The notes: generated by a model from the letters alone, not told the origin. Shown: positions 18,121 through 28,593, counted from the first letter of the stretch. The stretch is 64,000 bases of DNA from Tissierella creatinini (GCA_005046945.1 SUSS01000009.1:31589-95588), one strand, 5' to 3'. Translations and numbers: made by a program.

Positions 18121-18770
18121 TAAGTCAAGAACTAGAATCATCAAAAATAAATAAATTTTTAATTTTAAGAATTATACTTTTAAGTATAGGGTTGGTAATT
18201 ACTGCTTTAGGAATTACATTGATGTATAAATCAACACTAGGAACTAACCCTATGGCTACTGTCTGTGATGGCCTAAGTAGGATTTTAGGGATAAGCTATG
18301 GTTCTGCTAACACTATTATAAATGTCCTGTTTTTAGTAGCGGTTTTGATTCTCAGTAGGAAGAATATTGGAATCGGAACAGTTATAACTGTTTTTACTCT
18401 AGGTTTATATATGAATTTCTGGAAATGGGTCTTACCGGAATTAAATAATGATATATCTCTTATTACAAAGATAATAATAAGTCTTATTGGAACTGTAGTA
18501 TCATCTATGGGGCTTAGTTTCTATATACAATTTGAATTAGGAATGGGTCCCTTGGAATGTTTAGTAGAATTTATCCATGAAAAAACAAAATTAGAGTATA
18601 AAGTAGCTAAGACATTATTTGATGCACTCTTATTGATACTGGGGATATTAATGGGAGGGGCATTTGGAATTGGGACAGGATTAAATGTATTATTAACAGG
18701 TAAACTAATGGGGAATTTTATTGAATTTCATCAAAAATATTTAGGCGGAATCTATAAATTAATATTATAG
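18117..18770 (+). CDS. YczE/YitT-like integral membrane protein
   Basis: 217 residues with about five membrane segments (around residues 15-37, 52-70, 75-95, 108-130, 160-185). The GITLMYKSTLGTNPMATVCDGLS and LGMGPLECL stretches are typical of the YczE/YyaS group, whose biochemical role is not known. It overlaps rbsK by 4 bp and precedes the nucleoside importer, so a link to sugar or nucleoside transport is suggested by context only. Confidence 0.75.
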   Translation: MISQELESSKINKFLILRIILLSIGLVITALGITLMYKSTLGTNPMATVCDGLSRILGISYGSANTIINVLFLVAVLILSRKNIGIGTVITVFTLGLYMNFWKWVLPELNNDISLITKIIISLIGTVVSSMGLSFYIQFELGMGPLECLVEFIHEKTKLEYKVAKTLFDALLLILGILMGGAFGIGTGLNVLLTGKLMGNFIEFHQKYLGGIYKLIL

Positions 18771-18803
18771 ATATTCAAAAGAAAAAATCTAGGAGGTCAT
18801 AAA

Positions 18804-19940
18804 ATGAAAAAGTTTAGCAAGCTAGCAGCTTTAGCGCTGGCAGCAACAATTACTCTAACAGGTTGTGCAACACCAAAAAATGGAGGGGGAGAGACACCGG
18901 CAGAAACTCCTGCAGAAACAGGTAGCGACAAAACGAAGGTTGCAGTAGTCATCAATACAAATCTTGGAGACAAGGCTTTCTCTGATTTAGTTTGGTCAGG
19001 CGTTACTAGAGCAAGCGAAGATTTAGATCTTGAAATTAAGGCATTTGAATTACTAGGAGATGCTACTAAACAGGAGCCTACACTAATAGAGCTTAGTGAA
19101 AGCGGAGAATGGGACCTTATTGTTTCGGGAACCTTCAATTTAAAAGAAGCTACACAAGCCGCAGCACTTGAATTCCCAGAACAAAAATACTTGGTCTATG
19201 ATACACAAGTTGACTATGACCAAGATGACTATAGCAACGTAGTTTCAGTAATGTCAAAACAAAATGAAGGTTCATTCTTAGCTGGAGCCCTTGCTGCTAA
19301 ATTAACATCGTCAGGTGTTGAAGGCACTAATGAAGAAAAGGTTATTGGATTCGTTGGCGGTGGAGAAAATAGTGCAATTAATGACTTTTTAGTAGGATAC
19401 ATCGAAGGAGCTAAATATGTAGATCCGGAAGTAAAAGTATTATACTCATATATAGGGGATTTTACTAACACAGCTAAGGGTAAAGAGCTTGCCCTTGCTC
19501 AATATCAACAAGGTGCAGATGTGGTGTTCGCAGTAGCAGGTGCAGCTAGTTTAGGAGCCCTTAATGCAAGTAAGGATGCCGGAAGACTTGCCATTGGCGT
19601 AGACCAAGATCATGCTTTAAAATTGGAAGAATCTGATCCTGAAACATCTAAGCATATTGTGACTTCTGTAATGAAGAACCTTGATGTTTTGCTATATGAT
19701 AAGATAACAGAATACAAAAATGGCACTATTGAATGGGGCAAACACCTAGGTGCCGGATTAGCAGAAAATGGTATGAGTTTAGCAGACAACAAATACTATA
19801 GAGAGATCGTTCCTGCTGAAATAATTACTGAAATAGAAGGAATAACCGAAAAGATTAAGTCCGGTGAAATAAAGGTTTCAACTGCAATAGGCATGTCAAC
19901 TGAAGAAGTAAACGCAATTAAAGAAAAAGCTGGAAAATAA
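18804..19940 (+). CDS. BMP-family ABC transporter substrate-binding lipoprotein (nucleoside)
   Basis: 378 residues. Lipobox LTGC with C21 as lipid anchor, a short Glu/Thr/Pro linker (GGGETPAETPAETG), then the BmpA/PnrA-like domain (VAVVINTNLGDKAFSD, GEWDLIVSGTF, FVGGGENSAINDF, GVDQDH). It sits outside the membrane and delivers nucleosides to the permeases encoded downstream. Strong ribosome site AGGAGG. First gene of the importer set. Confidence 0.92.
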   Translation: MKKFSKLAALALAATITLTGCATPKNGGGETPAETPAETGSDKTKVAVVINTNLGDKAFSDLVWSGVTRASEDLDLEIKAFELLGDATKQEPTLIELSESGEWDLIVSGTFNLKEATQAAALEFPEQKYLVYDTQVDYDQDDYSNVVSVMSKQNEGSFLAGALAAKLTSSGVEGTNEEKVIGFVGGGENSAINDFLVGYIEGAKYVDPEVKVLYSYIGDFTNTAKGKELALAQYQQGADVVFAVAGAASLGALNASKDAGRLAIGVDQDHALKLEESDPETSKHIVTSVMKNLDVLLYDKITEYKNGTIEWGKHLGAGLAENGMSLADNKYYREIVPAEIITEIEGITEKIKSGEIKVSTAIGMSTEEVNAIKEKAGK

Positions 19941-20008
19941 GATATTCTGATGGAGGTCATTATGACCTCCTTCTTACTAAAATATATCTTTAGAATGAGG
20001 TGCATTAA

Positions 20009-21574
20009 GTGAACAATGTAAAAGATGAATACATTTTATCCATGGAAAACATCACTAAGATTTATGGAAATGGATTCATGGCTAATAAAAATGTTAATTT
20101 AAGAGTGAAAAAAGGTGAAATACATGCACTTATTGGAGAAAACGGTGCGGGTAAAAGTACTTTAATGAAGGTTCTTTTTGGACAGGAACAACCTGAGGAA
20201 GGAAAAATAATCTACAAGGGTAAGGAAGTTAAAATAACAAATCCCTTGGTAGCACTTGATCATGGCATTGGTATGGTGCATCAACACTTTATGTTAGCAC
20301 CATCTTTAACTGTAGCTGAAAATATGGTGCTAGGCATTGAACCAAAAAACAAAGGATTCTTTGATTATGCCGAGGCTGTAAGGCTGACATCTGAAGTATC
20401 TAAAAAATATAATTTGCCAATCGATCCAAATGCAAAGGTTAAGGATTTGCCAGTGGGATATAAGCAGAGGGTAGAAATTCTAAAAATATTACTTAGAGGT
20501 GTAGATGTTTTAATATTGGATGAACCTACTGCTGTTTTAACACCGCAGGAAACAGACGAGCTCTTCGTACAACTAAGGGAGCTAAGGAAGCAAGGATATA
20601 CTATAATTTTTATATCCCATAAATTAAAGGAAGTTAAATCATTATGTGATAATTTAACGGTACTAAGGAATGGTAGGGTAACAGGTATAGCAAGCGTTGC
20701 TGATTTATCTGAACAGGACATTTCAAGACTAATGGTTGGAAGAGATGTATCCTTAACAATTGAAAAAGATAGTCCAAAAACTAAGAAGACGGTTCTAAAG
20801 GTAAGAAATTTGACCTATAAAAATTCAGATAATAAAGCGCTTGTAAGTAATGTTTCTTTTAGTATTAGAGAAGGGGAGATATTAGGAATAGCGGGAGTTG
20901 AAGGCAATGGGCAGAGGGAGATTTCAGCTCTCATAACGGGGTTAGAGGAAAAGCAGTCGGGGGATATATATTTATTTGATGAAGAAATATCATCACAGAG
21001 TATTAGAAAGTTAAGAGAAAAAGGAGTATCACATATTTCAGAGGACAGAATGACATTTGGTACTGTTGCGGATGCTTCCGTAGAAGAAAATCTCATATCA
21101 GACCGTTTTTATAAAAAGGAATTTAATAAGAATGGATTACTAGATGCTAAAAAAATAGCTGATTTAAGTAATAAACTAATAAAAGAATATTTAGTAAAGT
21201 GTGATAGTAAAAATGCTGAAATAAAAACTTTATCGGGCGGGAACATACAAAAGGTAGTAGCTGCACGAGAATTTTCAGCAAACCCAAAGCTAATAATTGC
21301 TAATCAACCTACTAGAGGTATAGATGTTGGTGCGAGTGAATTCATAAGAAAGAAATTAATCAGCCTACGAGATAAAGGATCTGCTGTTTTATTAATTTCG
21401 GCAGATTTGACTGAAGTTATAACAGTTAGTGATAGCCTATTAGTTATGAATGAAGGTAAAATCGTAGCCTATTTTGATGATACAAATGACCTTACAGAAG
21501 AAACAGTTGGAGAATATATGCTTGGCATAAAGCATCAAACAGCAGAGGAGATAGGAGGATGCTGCTATGAATAA
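20009..21574 (+). CDS. nupA: Nucleoside ABC transporter ATPase, two ABC domains
   Basis: 521 residues with two fused ABC domains, as in RbsA/NupA-type importers. First domain: Walker A GENGAGKST, Walker B LILDEPTAVLT and the preceding LPVGYKQRVEI. Second domain: Walker A-like GVEGNGQRE (weak), LSGGNIQK signature and LIIANQPTRGID. The degenerate second site is normal in this family. GTG start at 20009 behind GAGGTG. The end overlaps the next gene by 8 bp. Confidence 0.93.
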   Translation: MNNVKDEYILSMENITKIYGNGFMANKNVNLRVKKGEIHALIGENGAGKSTLMKVLFGQEQPEEGKIIYKGKEVKITNPLVALDHGIGMVHQHFMLAPSLTVAENMVLGIEPKNKGFFDYAEAVRLTSEVSKKYNLPIDPNAKVKDLPVGYKQRVEILKILLRGVDVLILDEPTAVLTPQETDELFVQLRELRKQGYTIIFISHKLKEVKSLCDNLTVLRNGRVTGIASVADLSEQDISRLMVGRDVSLTIEKDSPKTKKTVLKVRNLTYKNSDNKALVSNVSFSIREGEILGIAGVEGNGQREISALITGLEEKQSGDIYLFDEEISSQSIRKLREKGVSHISEDRMTFGTVADASVEENLISDRFYKKEFNKNGLLDAKKIADLSNKLIKEYLVKCDSKNAEIKTLSGGNIQKVVAAREFSANPKLIIANQPTRGIDVGASEFIRKKLISLRDKGSAVLLISADLTEVITVSDSLLVMNEGKIVAYFDDTNDLTEETVGEYMLGIKHQTAEEIGGCCYE

Positions 21575-22661
21575 AGTTATAAAAATTGAAAATCAATTTA
21601 GGGTTATTCGTGTAGCTCTTTCTATTGCTATTGCTTTAGCCATTGCATTCTTAATAATTTCATTTGTAAGTAACGACCCTTTATTTACCATGTATAACTT
21701 CATAATCGGTCCCTTTACATCAATAAATAGAATCGGCAATATAATCGAGGTAATGACACCACTTTTATTTACTGCAGTTGGTGTGTGTATTATGTATTCG
21801 GCTAATCAGATCAATATGGCGAGTGAGGGAGCCTTCTTCTTAGGCGGGGTAGCTACTGCTTATATAGCAGTAACATATTCTATACCTGCGGGTTTACACC
21901 CTGTCGTAGCCATTTTGGCCGGTGGCATAGTCGGTGCTTTTATTTGTGGAATCCCGGCACTTATGTATGTGAAATTTAAAGCATTACCGGTGGTATCATC
22001 TTTAATGATAAATTATGTATGTTTATATCTAGGATTATTCATAATAAATTATATTATAAGAGACCCTGAAGCCGGATATATGGCTTCCTACAAATTCATA
22101 AAAACAGCAGTATTACCGGATTTGTTTTCTAGGACCAATGTTCATTTTGGTTTAATTATCGGACTTGCTATAGTTTTTATTGGCTATTTATATTTAATGA
22201 AAAGCAAGTGGGGATATAGTATAAGGATGATTGGTAAGAATCCTAATTTTGCCAAATATTCAGGAATTAATGTGCCTGCTGTTATTATTGGATGCCAGTT
22301 GCTAGGTGGTTTTATAGCAGGTATTGGGGGCGCAGTTGAACAATTAGGTATGTATACGAGATTTCAATATCAGAAGTTACCCGGCCATGGATTTGATGGG
22401 GTAATGATAGCAATCCTAGCCAGATATAATCCAAAGTATGTACCTCTAGCTGCTTTCTTTTTGGCATATATAAGGGTTGGGGCTGATGTTATGGCTAGGA
22501 CATCTGACGTTCCGGTAGAAATTGTATCTATTATTCAGGCGGTAATAATAATATTTGTTGCATCTGAAAGATTCTTAGAAGGCTGGAAGTTAAAGAAGAT
22601 TGTTAAATCAACTAAAGAGGCATTTGTCGAAGAAGAAGACAATGCAGTAAAGGAGGCCTAA
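21567..22661 (+). CDS. nupB: Nucleoside ABC transporter permease 1
   Basis: 364 residues, about eight to ten membrane segments, of the BPD_transp_2 (RbsC-like) family, with the GGAVEQLGMYTRFQ and GHGFDGVMIAILA stretches of nucleoside importers. It pairs with the next permease as a heterodimer. The start overlaps the ATPase gene by 8 bp, with AGGAGG inside that gene's end. Confidence 0.92.
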   Translation: MNKVIKIENQFRVIRVALSIAIALAIAFLIISFVSNDPLFTMYNFIIGPFTSINRIGNIIEVMTPLLFTAVGVCIMYSANQINMASEGAFFLGGVATAYIAVTYSIPAGLHPVVAILAGGIVGAFICGIPALMYVKFKALPVVSSLMINYVCLYLGLFIINYIIRDPEAGYMASYKFIKTAVLPDLFSRTNVHFGLIIGLAIVFIGYLYLMKSKWGYSIRMIGKNPNFAKYSGINVPAVIIGCQLLGGFIAGIGGAVEQLGMYTRFQYQKLPGHGFDGVMIAILARYNPKYVPLAAFFLAYIRVGADVMARTSDVPVEIVSIIQAVIIIFVASERFLEGWKLKKIVKSTKEAFVEEEDNAVKEA

Positions 22662-22662
22662 A

Positions 22663-23595
22663 ATGGATGCCATATTCAGTAGTATATTTTCAGCAGAATT
22701 TGTATTTTCAGTTCTTAGGGTATCTACTCCATTGATTTTTGTTTCTTTAGCTGCTTTAGTTGTAAGAAATGGTGGAGTTATGTGTATAGCCTTTGAAGGA
22801 ATGATGTTGTTTTCTGCATTAGGTGCAGTCATAGGCAGTGCCTTTGCTCAAAATCAAATAGTTGGTGTATTATTAGGGCTTATAATGGGGATGGCTATAG
22901 CAGCTATTTTCGCATATTTTGTATTGGTCTTAAATTCAAATGGAGTGCTTACGGGTCTAGCTTTAAATATACTTGGAAGTGGTGGAACTGTTTTTATGCT
23001 CTATTTAATTAGTGGAGATAAAGGTTCTTCTACTGCACTAAAAAGTTTGATGATACCTAATATCAATATCCCAATAATCAAAAATATACCTATACTAGGC
23101 GAAATCATATCTGGACATAACGTATTAACTTACGTTGCCTTATTAACAGTCGTGTTTGTTTATTTGTTAATAAATAAAACTCCATTAGGGCTTAGGATAA
23201 GATCTGTAGGAGAGAATCCACATGCAGCAGAGTCAGTTGGTATTAAAGTTGTAAAGACAAAATTTATAGCACTTATGATAGGCGGCTTTATAGCATCTCT
23301 TGGTGGGATTTATATGTCAATGGGATATTTGCCGTTTTTCACACGTGATATGATGGCAGGTAGGGGTTTTATGGGTATTGCTGCACAAAACTTAGGTCAA
23401 GGGCTTACTTTTCCAACATTTATAGCAGCATTACTATTCGGTTCAGCAGAAGCATTATCAAATATTATGCAATCACTTAGACTTCCATCAGAACTTATGC
23501 AAATGGTGCCTTATATTTTCACACTAGTAGGATTGATGTTGGTCGGAGGAGATAAGAACAAGAAGGCAAGTAAGAAGGAGGCTAAAAATGAGTAA
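22663..23595 (+). CDS. nupC: Nucleoside ABC transporter permease 2
   Basis: 310 residues, multi-spanning BPD_transp_2 family. RSVGENPHAAESVGI and GRGFMGIAAQNLGQG are the conserved cytoplasmic loop and membrane segments of the second nucleoside permease. It starts one base after its partner ends and overlaps the nucleoside hydrolase gene by 8 bp, so uptake and breakdown are translated together. Confidence 0.92.
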   Translation: MDAIFSSIFSAEFVFSVLRVSTPLIFVSLAALVVRNGGVMCIAFEGMMLFSALGAVIGSAFAQNQIVGVLLGLIMGMAIAAIFAYFVLVLNSNGVLTGLALNILGSGGTVFMLYLISGDKGSSTALKSLMIPNINIPIIKNIPILGEIISGHNVLTYVALLTVVFVYLLINKTPLGLRIRSVGENPHAAESVGIKVVKTKFIALMIGGFIASLGGIYMSMGYLPFFTRDMMAGRGFMGIAAQNLGQGLTFPTFIAALLFGSAEALSNIMQSLRLPSELMQMVPYIFTLVGLMLVGGDKNKKASKKEAKNE

Positions 23596-24547
23596 AAGAC
23601 CAGTAATTATAGATTGTGATCCGGGACATGATGATGCTATTGCACTACTTATGGCATTAGCTAGTGATAAGTTGGATGTAAAGGGTATTACTACTATAGC
23701 GGGAAATAATACAGTTGAAAAAACTACAATTAACACTTTAAAGATATTAGAACTAACGGGCATGACTCATATACCGGTAGCTGTAGGTAGACGAAACCCA
23801 TTAATGCAAACAATTCAGGTAGCAAATGATGTACATGGGGTAAGTGGAATGGATGGCCCTGAATTGCCAGACCCGATAACCAAACCTGTTGACCTATCGG
23901 CTGTAGAATTGATTGCAAAGATTGTTGAGGAATCAGAAGAAAAGGTAACCTTAGTTGCAGTAGGACCATTTACCAATATAGGTGTTTTCCTACTTGCATA
24001 CCCTCATTTACATGATAAGATAGAATGTATATCCCTAATGGGGGGTGGATATTATGAAGGTAATAGAACAGCCCTTTCAGAGTTCAATATTTGGCAAGAC
24101 CCAGAAGCAGCACGTGTTGTAATGAGAAGCGGAATACCTGTCCTATTGCATGGACTAGATGTAACTCATAAAGCATTGGTTAAAAAAGATGAGTTCAGTA
24201 TCTTCAGAGAAGAAAAAGGACCTATATTCCAATTTGTAGCTGACCTTCTTGATTTTTTTGCAATCTGCTATACTGGGGAAAGAAAATTGGAAGGATGTCC
24301 TATGCATGACTCCTGTGCTATAGCTCACCTCATTGACCCCACATTATTTACCTCATATGATGCTCCTATAGATATAGATTTAGATGGCACCTTAACAAGA
24401 GGAGCCTGTATTGTAGATTTAAGACCTAGAGAAAGAAGAGATAATCCGGACAATGGAAAAATGGTTTTAGATCTTGATCGTAAGAGATTTTTAAATCTAA
24501 TTATTGATTCTTGTAGAAAAATAGAATCTAACTTAAAAAATGCATAG
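23588..24547 (+). CDS. Inosine-uridine preferring nucleoside hydrolase (1)
   Basis: 319 residues. The calcium-binding signature DCDPGHDDAIALLMA is at the N-terminus; GPFTNIG, MGGGYYEGNRT and EFNIWQDPEAA form the rest of the ribose/metal site, with HDSCAIAHLIDP near the end. It cleaves ribonucleosides to base and ribose inside the cell. Its paralogue follows 28 bp later. The ribose would go to the ribokinase of the same operon. Confidence 0.94.
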   Translation: MSKRPVIIDCDPGHDDAIALLMALASDKLDVKGITTIAGNNTVEKTTINTLKILELTGMTHIPVAVGRRNPLMQTIQVANDVHGVSGMDGPELPDPITKPVDLSAVELIAKIVEESEEKVTLVAVGPFTNIGVFLLAYPHLHDKIECISLMGGGYYEGNRTALSEFNIWQDPEAARVVMRSGIPVLLHGLDVTHKALVKKDEFSIFREEKGPIFQFVADLLDFFAICYTGERKLEGCPMHDSCAIAHLIDPTLFTSYDAPIDIDLDGTLTRGACIVDLRPRERRDNPDNGKMVLDLDRKRFLNLIIDSCRKIESNLKNA

Positions 24548-24575
24548 AGCTAGATAAGAAAGGATTGTGATATAG

Positions 24576-25502
24576 ATGAAAAAGAGAGTAATAATTGACT
24601 GTGATCCTGGTATTGATGATGCAATAGCATTAATGTTGGCTTTTGCAAGCTCTGATATTGATATTGCGTTTTTAACCACATGCTTTGGCAATAATACCCT
24701 TGAGCAAACTACAGAAAATGCACTAAATTTAGCTTATTTATTTGGTAGTAATGTAGATATATATAAGGGTGCTGAGAAGCCCTTATTTGTTAAACCTAGA
24801 GGAATCCCGGAATTTCACGGTATAAATGGCATAGGTGGGGCTAAGTTAGAGCCCTCGCCAAGAAAAATAAAGGAAGAATATGCATGGGACGCTATATATA
24901 AAGAGGCCCTTGCTTGTAATGGAGAACTTACATTAATTACATTAGGACCCTTAACAAATGTTGCTATTGCACTTTATAAATACGAAGACCTTCCCAAATA
25001 TATAAAAGAGATTGTTGTTATGGGCGGTTCATCCAGCTTTGGCAACGAGCTGCCTTTTAGTGAGGCCAATGTATTCAGTGACCCACATGCATTTCAAACA
25101 GTCATAAACGCTAAGATAAAGGTGAAAATGGTAGGCCTAAATGCTACAGAAACTACAAGGGTGACATTTGATGAAATGCGTGAAATATTTGGTGTAAAAA
25201 CAAGAATTTCAGACAAGTTGGATCAAATGCTAGAGCATTATTTAAGAGTACAAAACAAATACGGAGAAGAAAAACTAGTTATTCATGATGCTGCAGCAAT
25301 GGCAGTTGCTATAAGTCCTGAAATAGCTGAGTCAGAAATCTACCCCGTAAGTGTGGAATTAACAGAGGGAAGAATGTTTGGACGTACAATTGTAGATATT
25401 AGATTGCATTCAAAAGCCGAAAAAAATGTTGATGTTGTAAGGAAAATAGACTTTGAAGCATATAAGAATATGTTGAAACAAATGGTAGGTTTTTATAAAT
25501 AA
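24576..25502 (+). CDS. Inosine-uridine preferring nucleoside hydrolase (2)
   Basis: 308 residues, a diverged paralogue of the previous gene: DCDPGIDDAIALMLA, LGPLTNVA, MGGSSSFGNELPFSEANVFSDPHA and IHDAAAMAVA. Loop differences in the base pocket suggest another nucleoside range (for example purine versus pyrimidine), which cannot be decided by reading. Ribosome site AGGA precedes ATG 24576. Confidence 0.93.
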   Translation: MKKRVIIDCDPGIDDAIALMLAFASSDIDIAFLTTCFGNNTLEQTTENALNLAYLFGSNVDIYKGAEKPLFVKPRGIPEFHGINGIGGAKLEPSPRKIKEEYAWDAIYKEALACNGELTLITLGPLTNVAIALYKYEDLPKYIKEIVVMGGSSSFGNELPFSEANVFSDPHAFQTVINAKIKVKMVGLNATETTRVTFDEMREIFGVKTRISDKLDQMLEHYLRVQNKYGEEKLVIHDAAAMAVAISPEIAESEIYPVSVELTEGRMFGRTIVDIRLHSKAEKNVDVVRKIDFEAYKNMLKQMVGFYK

Positions 25503-25550
25503 GTTATTATGAATGAATATGAGGAATCTCGGATTTTTAAGGAGAAGATT

Positions 25551-26765
25551 ATGAAAGACAAGAAAAGTTCGGCGCTACTGGTACTAATAGCTGCTGTAGC
25601 AATTAATGTTTTTAATGGTGTCATGTATACCTGGAGCTCTATAAGCAGTAAAATCATTTCTGAATGGGGTTGGACCAGTAAGGAAGCTTCCCTTCCATAT
25701 ACTACTTATACTGTGTTCTTCGTAGTTTCTATGGTAGCCTTTGGGGAAACAATGGATAAGAAAGGACCAAAGGGCCTTGCTACCTTAGGTTCAATCCTTC
25801 TGGGTTTGGGATTCCTCCTGTCAGGCTTTACAAAGAACCCTGCTATAATGGTTATAACCATCGGTATAATAATGGGCTCAGGAGTTGGGATGCATACATT
25901 AACTACTGCTCCTGCAGCCATAAAATGGTTTCCGCCTGAAAAGAAGGGGCTTGTTACAGGTATAGTTTCATCCGGTGTAGCTGCCTCATCCCTTATATTT
26001 TCTCCAATAGGAAAGTATCTTCTGGATAAGATAGGAGTAAATAATACTTTCATCCTTTTAGGAGGAGTTTTAATGGTGGTAACAACTGTTTTTTCAAGAA
26101 TGCTTAAAAATCCTGCAACCCAAATTATAGCTGAAGAACCTAAAGATAGTTTGCTAGATTTTGAGGTGAGTTATGATTGGAAGTATATGCTCAAGACTAC
26201 TTATTTCTATAAGTTGTGGATTATGATGGCATTTTTATCAGCATCAGGGCTTATGATTATAAGTCATATAGTCAATATTTCTAAGGTTCAAGCAGGCTTA
26301 GATAATGGGTATATTCTAATAATCTTCCTATCGATCTTTAACTTTATGGGTAGGATACTTGCCGGTATGTTTTCGGATAAGCTTGGAAGAATAAATCTTC
26401 TAAAGATTATTTTAATCCTTGAAGCAATCAACATAGGTTTTTTTAGAATGTATTCAAATTTAGGGCTATTGATTATTGGTGTAGGAATAGTTGGATTTTG
26501 TTACGGGGCGGTTTTCTCAGTATTCCCTTCAGCCATTTCAGACAAATATGGGCCTAAATTTTATGGAAAGAACTATGCTCTTATTTTTACATCCTGGGGA
26601 CTTAGCGGAATTATAGGACCAATGACTGCGGCAGCCATCTTCGATATTACAGGGGGATATGAAGCTGCATATTTAATAGCTCTGTTTTTATTGATAATAT
26701 CATCCTTAATCGCCTTTGGAATTAAGGAAAAAAATGAGCAAAAGGAATCCTTAGTAGAGAGTTAA
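25551..26765 (+). CDS. MFS transporter, OFA (oxalate/formate antiporter-like) group
   Basis: 404 residues, about twelve membrane segments. MYTWSSISSKIISEWGW and the DKKGPKGL loop are typical of OFA-family proteins, which often carry small carboxylates. An upstream in-frame ATG at 25509 would put AAGGAG (25539-25544) inside the gene, so I use 25551. It is 48 bp after the second hydrolase and closes the operon; its substrate is unknown. Confidence 0.85.
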   Translation: MKDKKSSALLVLIAAVAINVFNGVMYTWSSISSKIISEWGWTSKEASLPYTTYTVFFVVSMVAFGETMDKKGPKGLATLGSILLGLGFLLSGFTKNPAIMVITIGIIMGSGVGMHTLTTAPAAIKWFPPEKKGLVTGIVSSGVAASSLIFSPIGKYLLDKIGVNNTFILLGGVLMVVTTVFSRMLKNPATQIIAEEPKDSLLDFEVSYDWKYMLKTTYFYKLWIMMAFLSASGLMIISHIVNISKVQAGLDNGYILIIFLSIFNFMGRILAGMFSDKLGRINLLKIILILEAINIGFFRMYSNLGLLIIGVGIVGFCYGAVFSVFPSAISDKYGPKFYGKNYALIFTSWGLSGIIGPMTAAAIFDITGGYEAAYLIALFLLIISSLIAFGIKEKNEQKESLVES

Positions 26766-26791
26766 TACTATCTATTAGTAAAGATATATTG

Positions 26792-26828
26792 AGATTTGAC
26801 TTAGGGATTTAAGTCAAATCTTTTTTTA
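26792..26828 (+). terminator. Terminator of the nucleoside operon
   Basis: AGATTTGACTTA pairs with TAAGTCAAATCT around a short loop, followed by TTTTTT. Confidence 0.92.
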
Positions 26829-26862
26829 CCAATATATAACTAGGTAATAAGGAGGAAGACTG

Positions 26863-28470
26863 ATGGATTTTGATTCAAGAGTGTATGGATATTCATCAAG
26901 GAGGAATGTGGTATATGCAAAAAAAGGAATGGTCGCTACAGGTCAGCCAATGGCTGCTCAAGCAGGTTTAGAGATACTTCAAAAAGGTGGTAATGCAATA
27001 GATGCAGCTATAGCAACGGCAGCTACTTTAACGGTAGTAGAGCCAACATCTAATGGTATAGGTGGTGACTCTTTTGCCCTTGTGTGGGTCAAGGATAAGC
27101 TTTATGGAATGAACAGCACTGGTAAAGCGCCAAAGTCCATTTCTATTGAGAGTTTAAAGGAAAGAGGATTAACTGAGATGCCTAAACGTGGTCTTGTGCC
27201 TGTAACAGTACCAGGTGCACCTGCAGGGTGGGCCGAATTATCCAAACGATTTGGCAAACTGCCACTAACGGAAACTTTGGCTCCTGCAATAAGATATGCT
27301 ACAGAGGGCTTTGCTCTAACTCCTAATGTTGCTAAGCTTTGGAACAGTTCATTTAAAGAATTTAAAGCAAGCTTTAAAGGAGAGGAATTCGATAGCTGGT
27401 TTACAACATTTGCCCTAGATGGAAGGGCTCCAAAGCTAGGAGAAAGCTGGAAATCACCGGATCATGCAAAGACTTTGAAGTTAATCGCTGAAACTAATGC
27501 AGAAGCCTTCTACAAAGGTGAATTAGCAGATAGAATTGATGAGTTTTCAAGAAAATATAAGGGATATATAAGAAAAGAAGATTTAGAAGAGTTTGAATGC
27601 GAATGGGTAGAACCAATAAGCGTAAATTACAGAGGCTATGATGTACATGAGATACCTCCAAATGGCCATGGCATAGTAGCTTTAATGGCATTAAATATAC
27701 TAAAGGGGTATGAATTTGAAGCAAGGGATACAGTGGATACTCTTCATAGGCAAATAGAAGCATTGAAATTAGCTTTCGTAGATGGTCAAAAATATGTAGC
27801 AGACCGTAGAATGATGTCGGTGACTGTAGAACAACTTCTTTCTGAAGAGTACGCAGCAAGTAGAAGAGAATTGATTGGAAGACAAGCTATAATGCCTGAA
27901 GCAGGAAATCCTGCATCAGGCGGAACAGTTTATATTGCTGCTGCTGATGAAGAAGGAAATATGGTTTCCTTTATTCAAAGTAATTATATGGGATTTGGTT
28001 CAGGTATTGTAATACCGGGAACTGGAATTGGCTTACACAATAGAGGCCATAATTTCATGTTAGATCCAAAGCATGATAATGCTCTTGCTCCGGGTAAAAA
28101 ACCATATCATACAATAATACCAGGATTCTTAAGTAAAGATGGTAAAGCAGTAGGTCCCTTTGGTGTAATGGGTGGATTTATGCAACCTCAAGGACACTTG
28201 CAAGTAATCATGAATACTATTGATTTCCACATGAATCCGCAAGATTCACTAGATGCATATCGTTGGCAATGGGTTGGAGGCAAGAAAATTGAAGTTGAGC
28301 CGGGATTCCCTAACCATTTGGCCTTGCAATTATCAAGATTGGGTCATGAAATAGTGCCATTGCTCGATACTACAACTATGGGCAGAGGAGAAATCATCTG
28401 GAGAGATGAAAATGGAACTCTATGCGGAGGAACAGAACCGAGAACGGATGGACAAATAGCAGCTTGGTAG
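26863..28470 (+). CDS. Gamma-glutamyltransferase-like Ntn hydrolase, no signal peptide
   Basis: 535 residues. The conserved blocks ATGQPMAAQAGLEIL, GGNAIDAAIATA and PTSNGIGGDSFALVW and the self-cleavage site SGGTVYIAAADEEGN (new N-terminal Thr at about residue 353) mark the GGT family. A signal peptide is missing, so it acts in the cytosol, unlike classical glutathione-degrading GGT; such forms hydrolyse or transfer gamma-glutamyl or related acyl groups. Its own AGGAGGAAG ribosome site follows a terminator, so it is monocistronic. Confidence 0.88.
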   Translation: MDFDSRVYGYSSRRNVVYAKKGMVATGQPMAAQAGLEILQKGGNAIDAAIATAATLTVVEPTSNGIGGDSFALVWVKDKLYGMNSTGKAPKSISIESLKERGLTEMPKRGLVPVTVPGAPAGWAELSKRFGKLPLTETLAPAIRYATEGFALTPNVAKLWNSSFKEFKASFKGEEFDSWFTTFALDGRAPKLGESWKSPDHAKTLKLIAETNAEAFYKGELADRIDEFSRKYKGYIRKEDLEEFECEWVEPISVNYRGYDVHEIPPNGHGIVALMALNILKGYEFEARDTVDTLHRQIEALKLAFVDGQKYVADRRMMSVTVEQLLSEEYAASRRELIGRQAIMPEAGNPASGGTVYIAAADEEGNMVSFIQSNYMGFGSGIVIPGTGIGLHNRGHNFMLDPKHDNALAPGKKPYHTIIPGFLSKDGKAVGPFGVMGGFMQPQGHLQVIMNTIDFHMNPQDSLDAYRWQWVGGKKIEVEPGFPNHLALQLSRLGHEIVPLLDTTTMGRGEIIWRDENGTLCGGTEPRTDGQIAAW

Positions 28471-28593
28471 TGTTTGGTAAAATATTGGATTTTGTGTGCT
28501 GATATTGTTATTGCAATTTTCTTGTAAAGTTCCTTATGTTATAATATTATATTAATAATATTATAATTTTAGAAGAATAGGATGGTTAGTATT
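28471..28593 (+). promoter_or_regulatory. Promoter region of the biotin carboxylase gene with AT-rich inverted repeat
   Basis: TTGTAAA and TATAAT-like boxes, then TTATAATATTA/TAATATTATAA around a 6-base gap (about 28540-28567). The repeat overlaps the presumed start site and may be an operator. Confidence 0.4.
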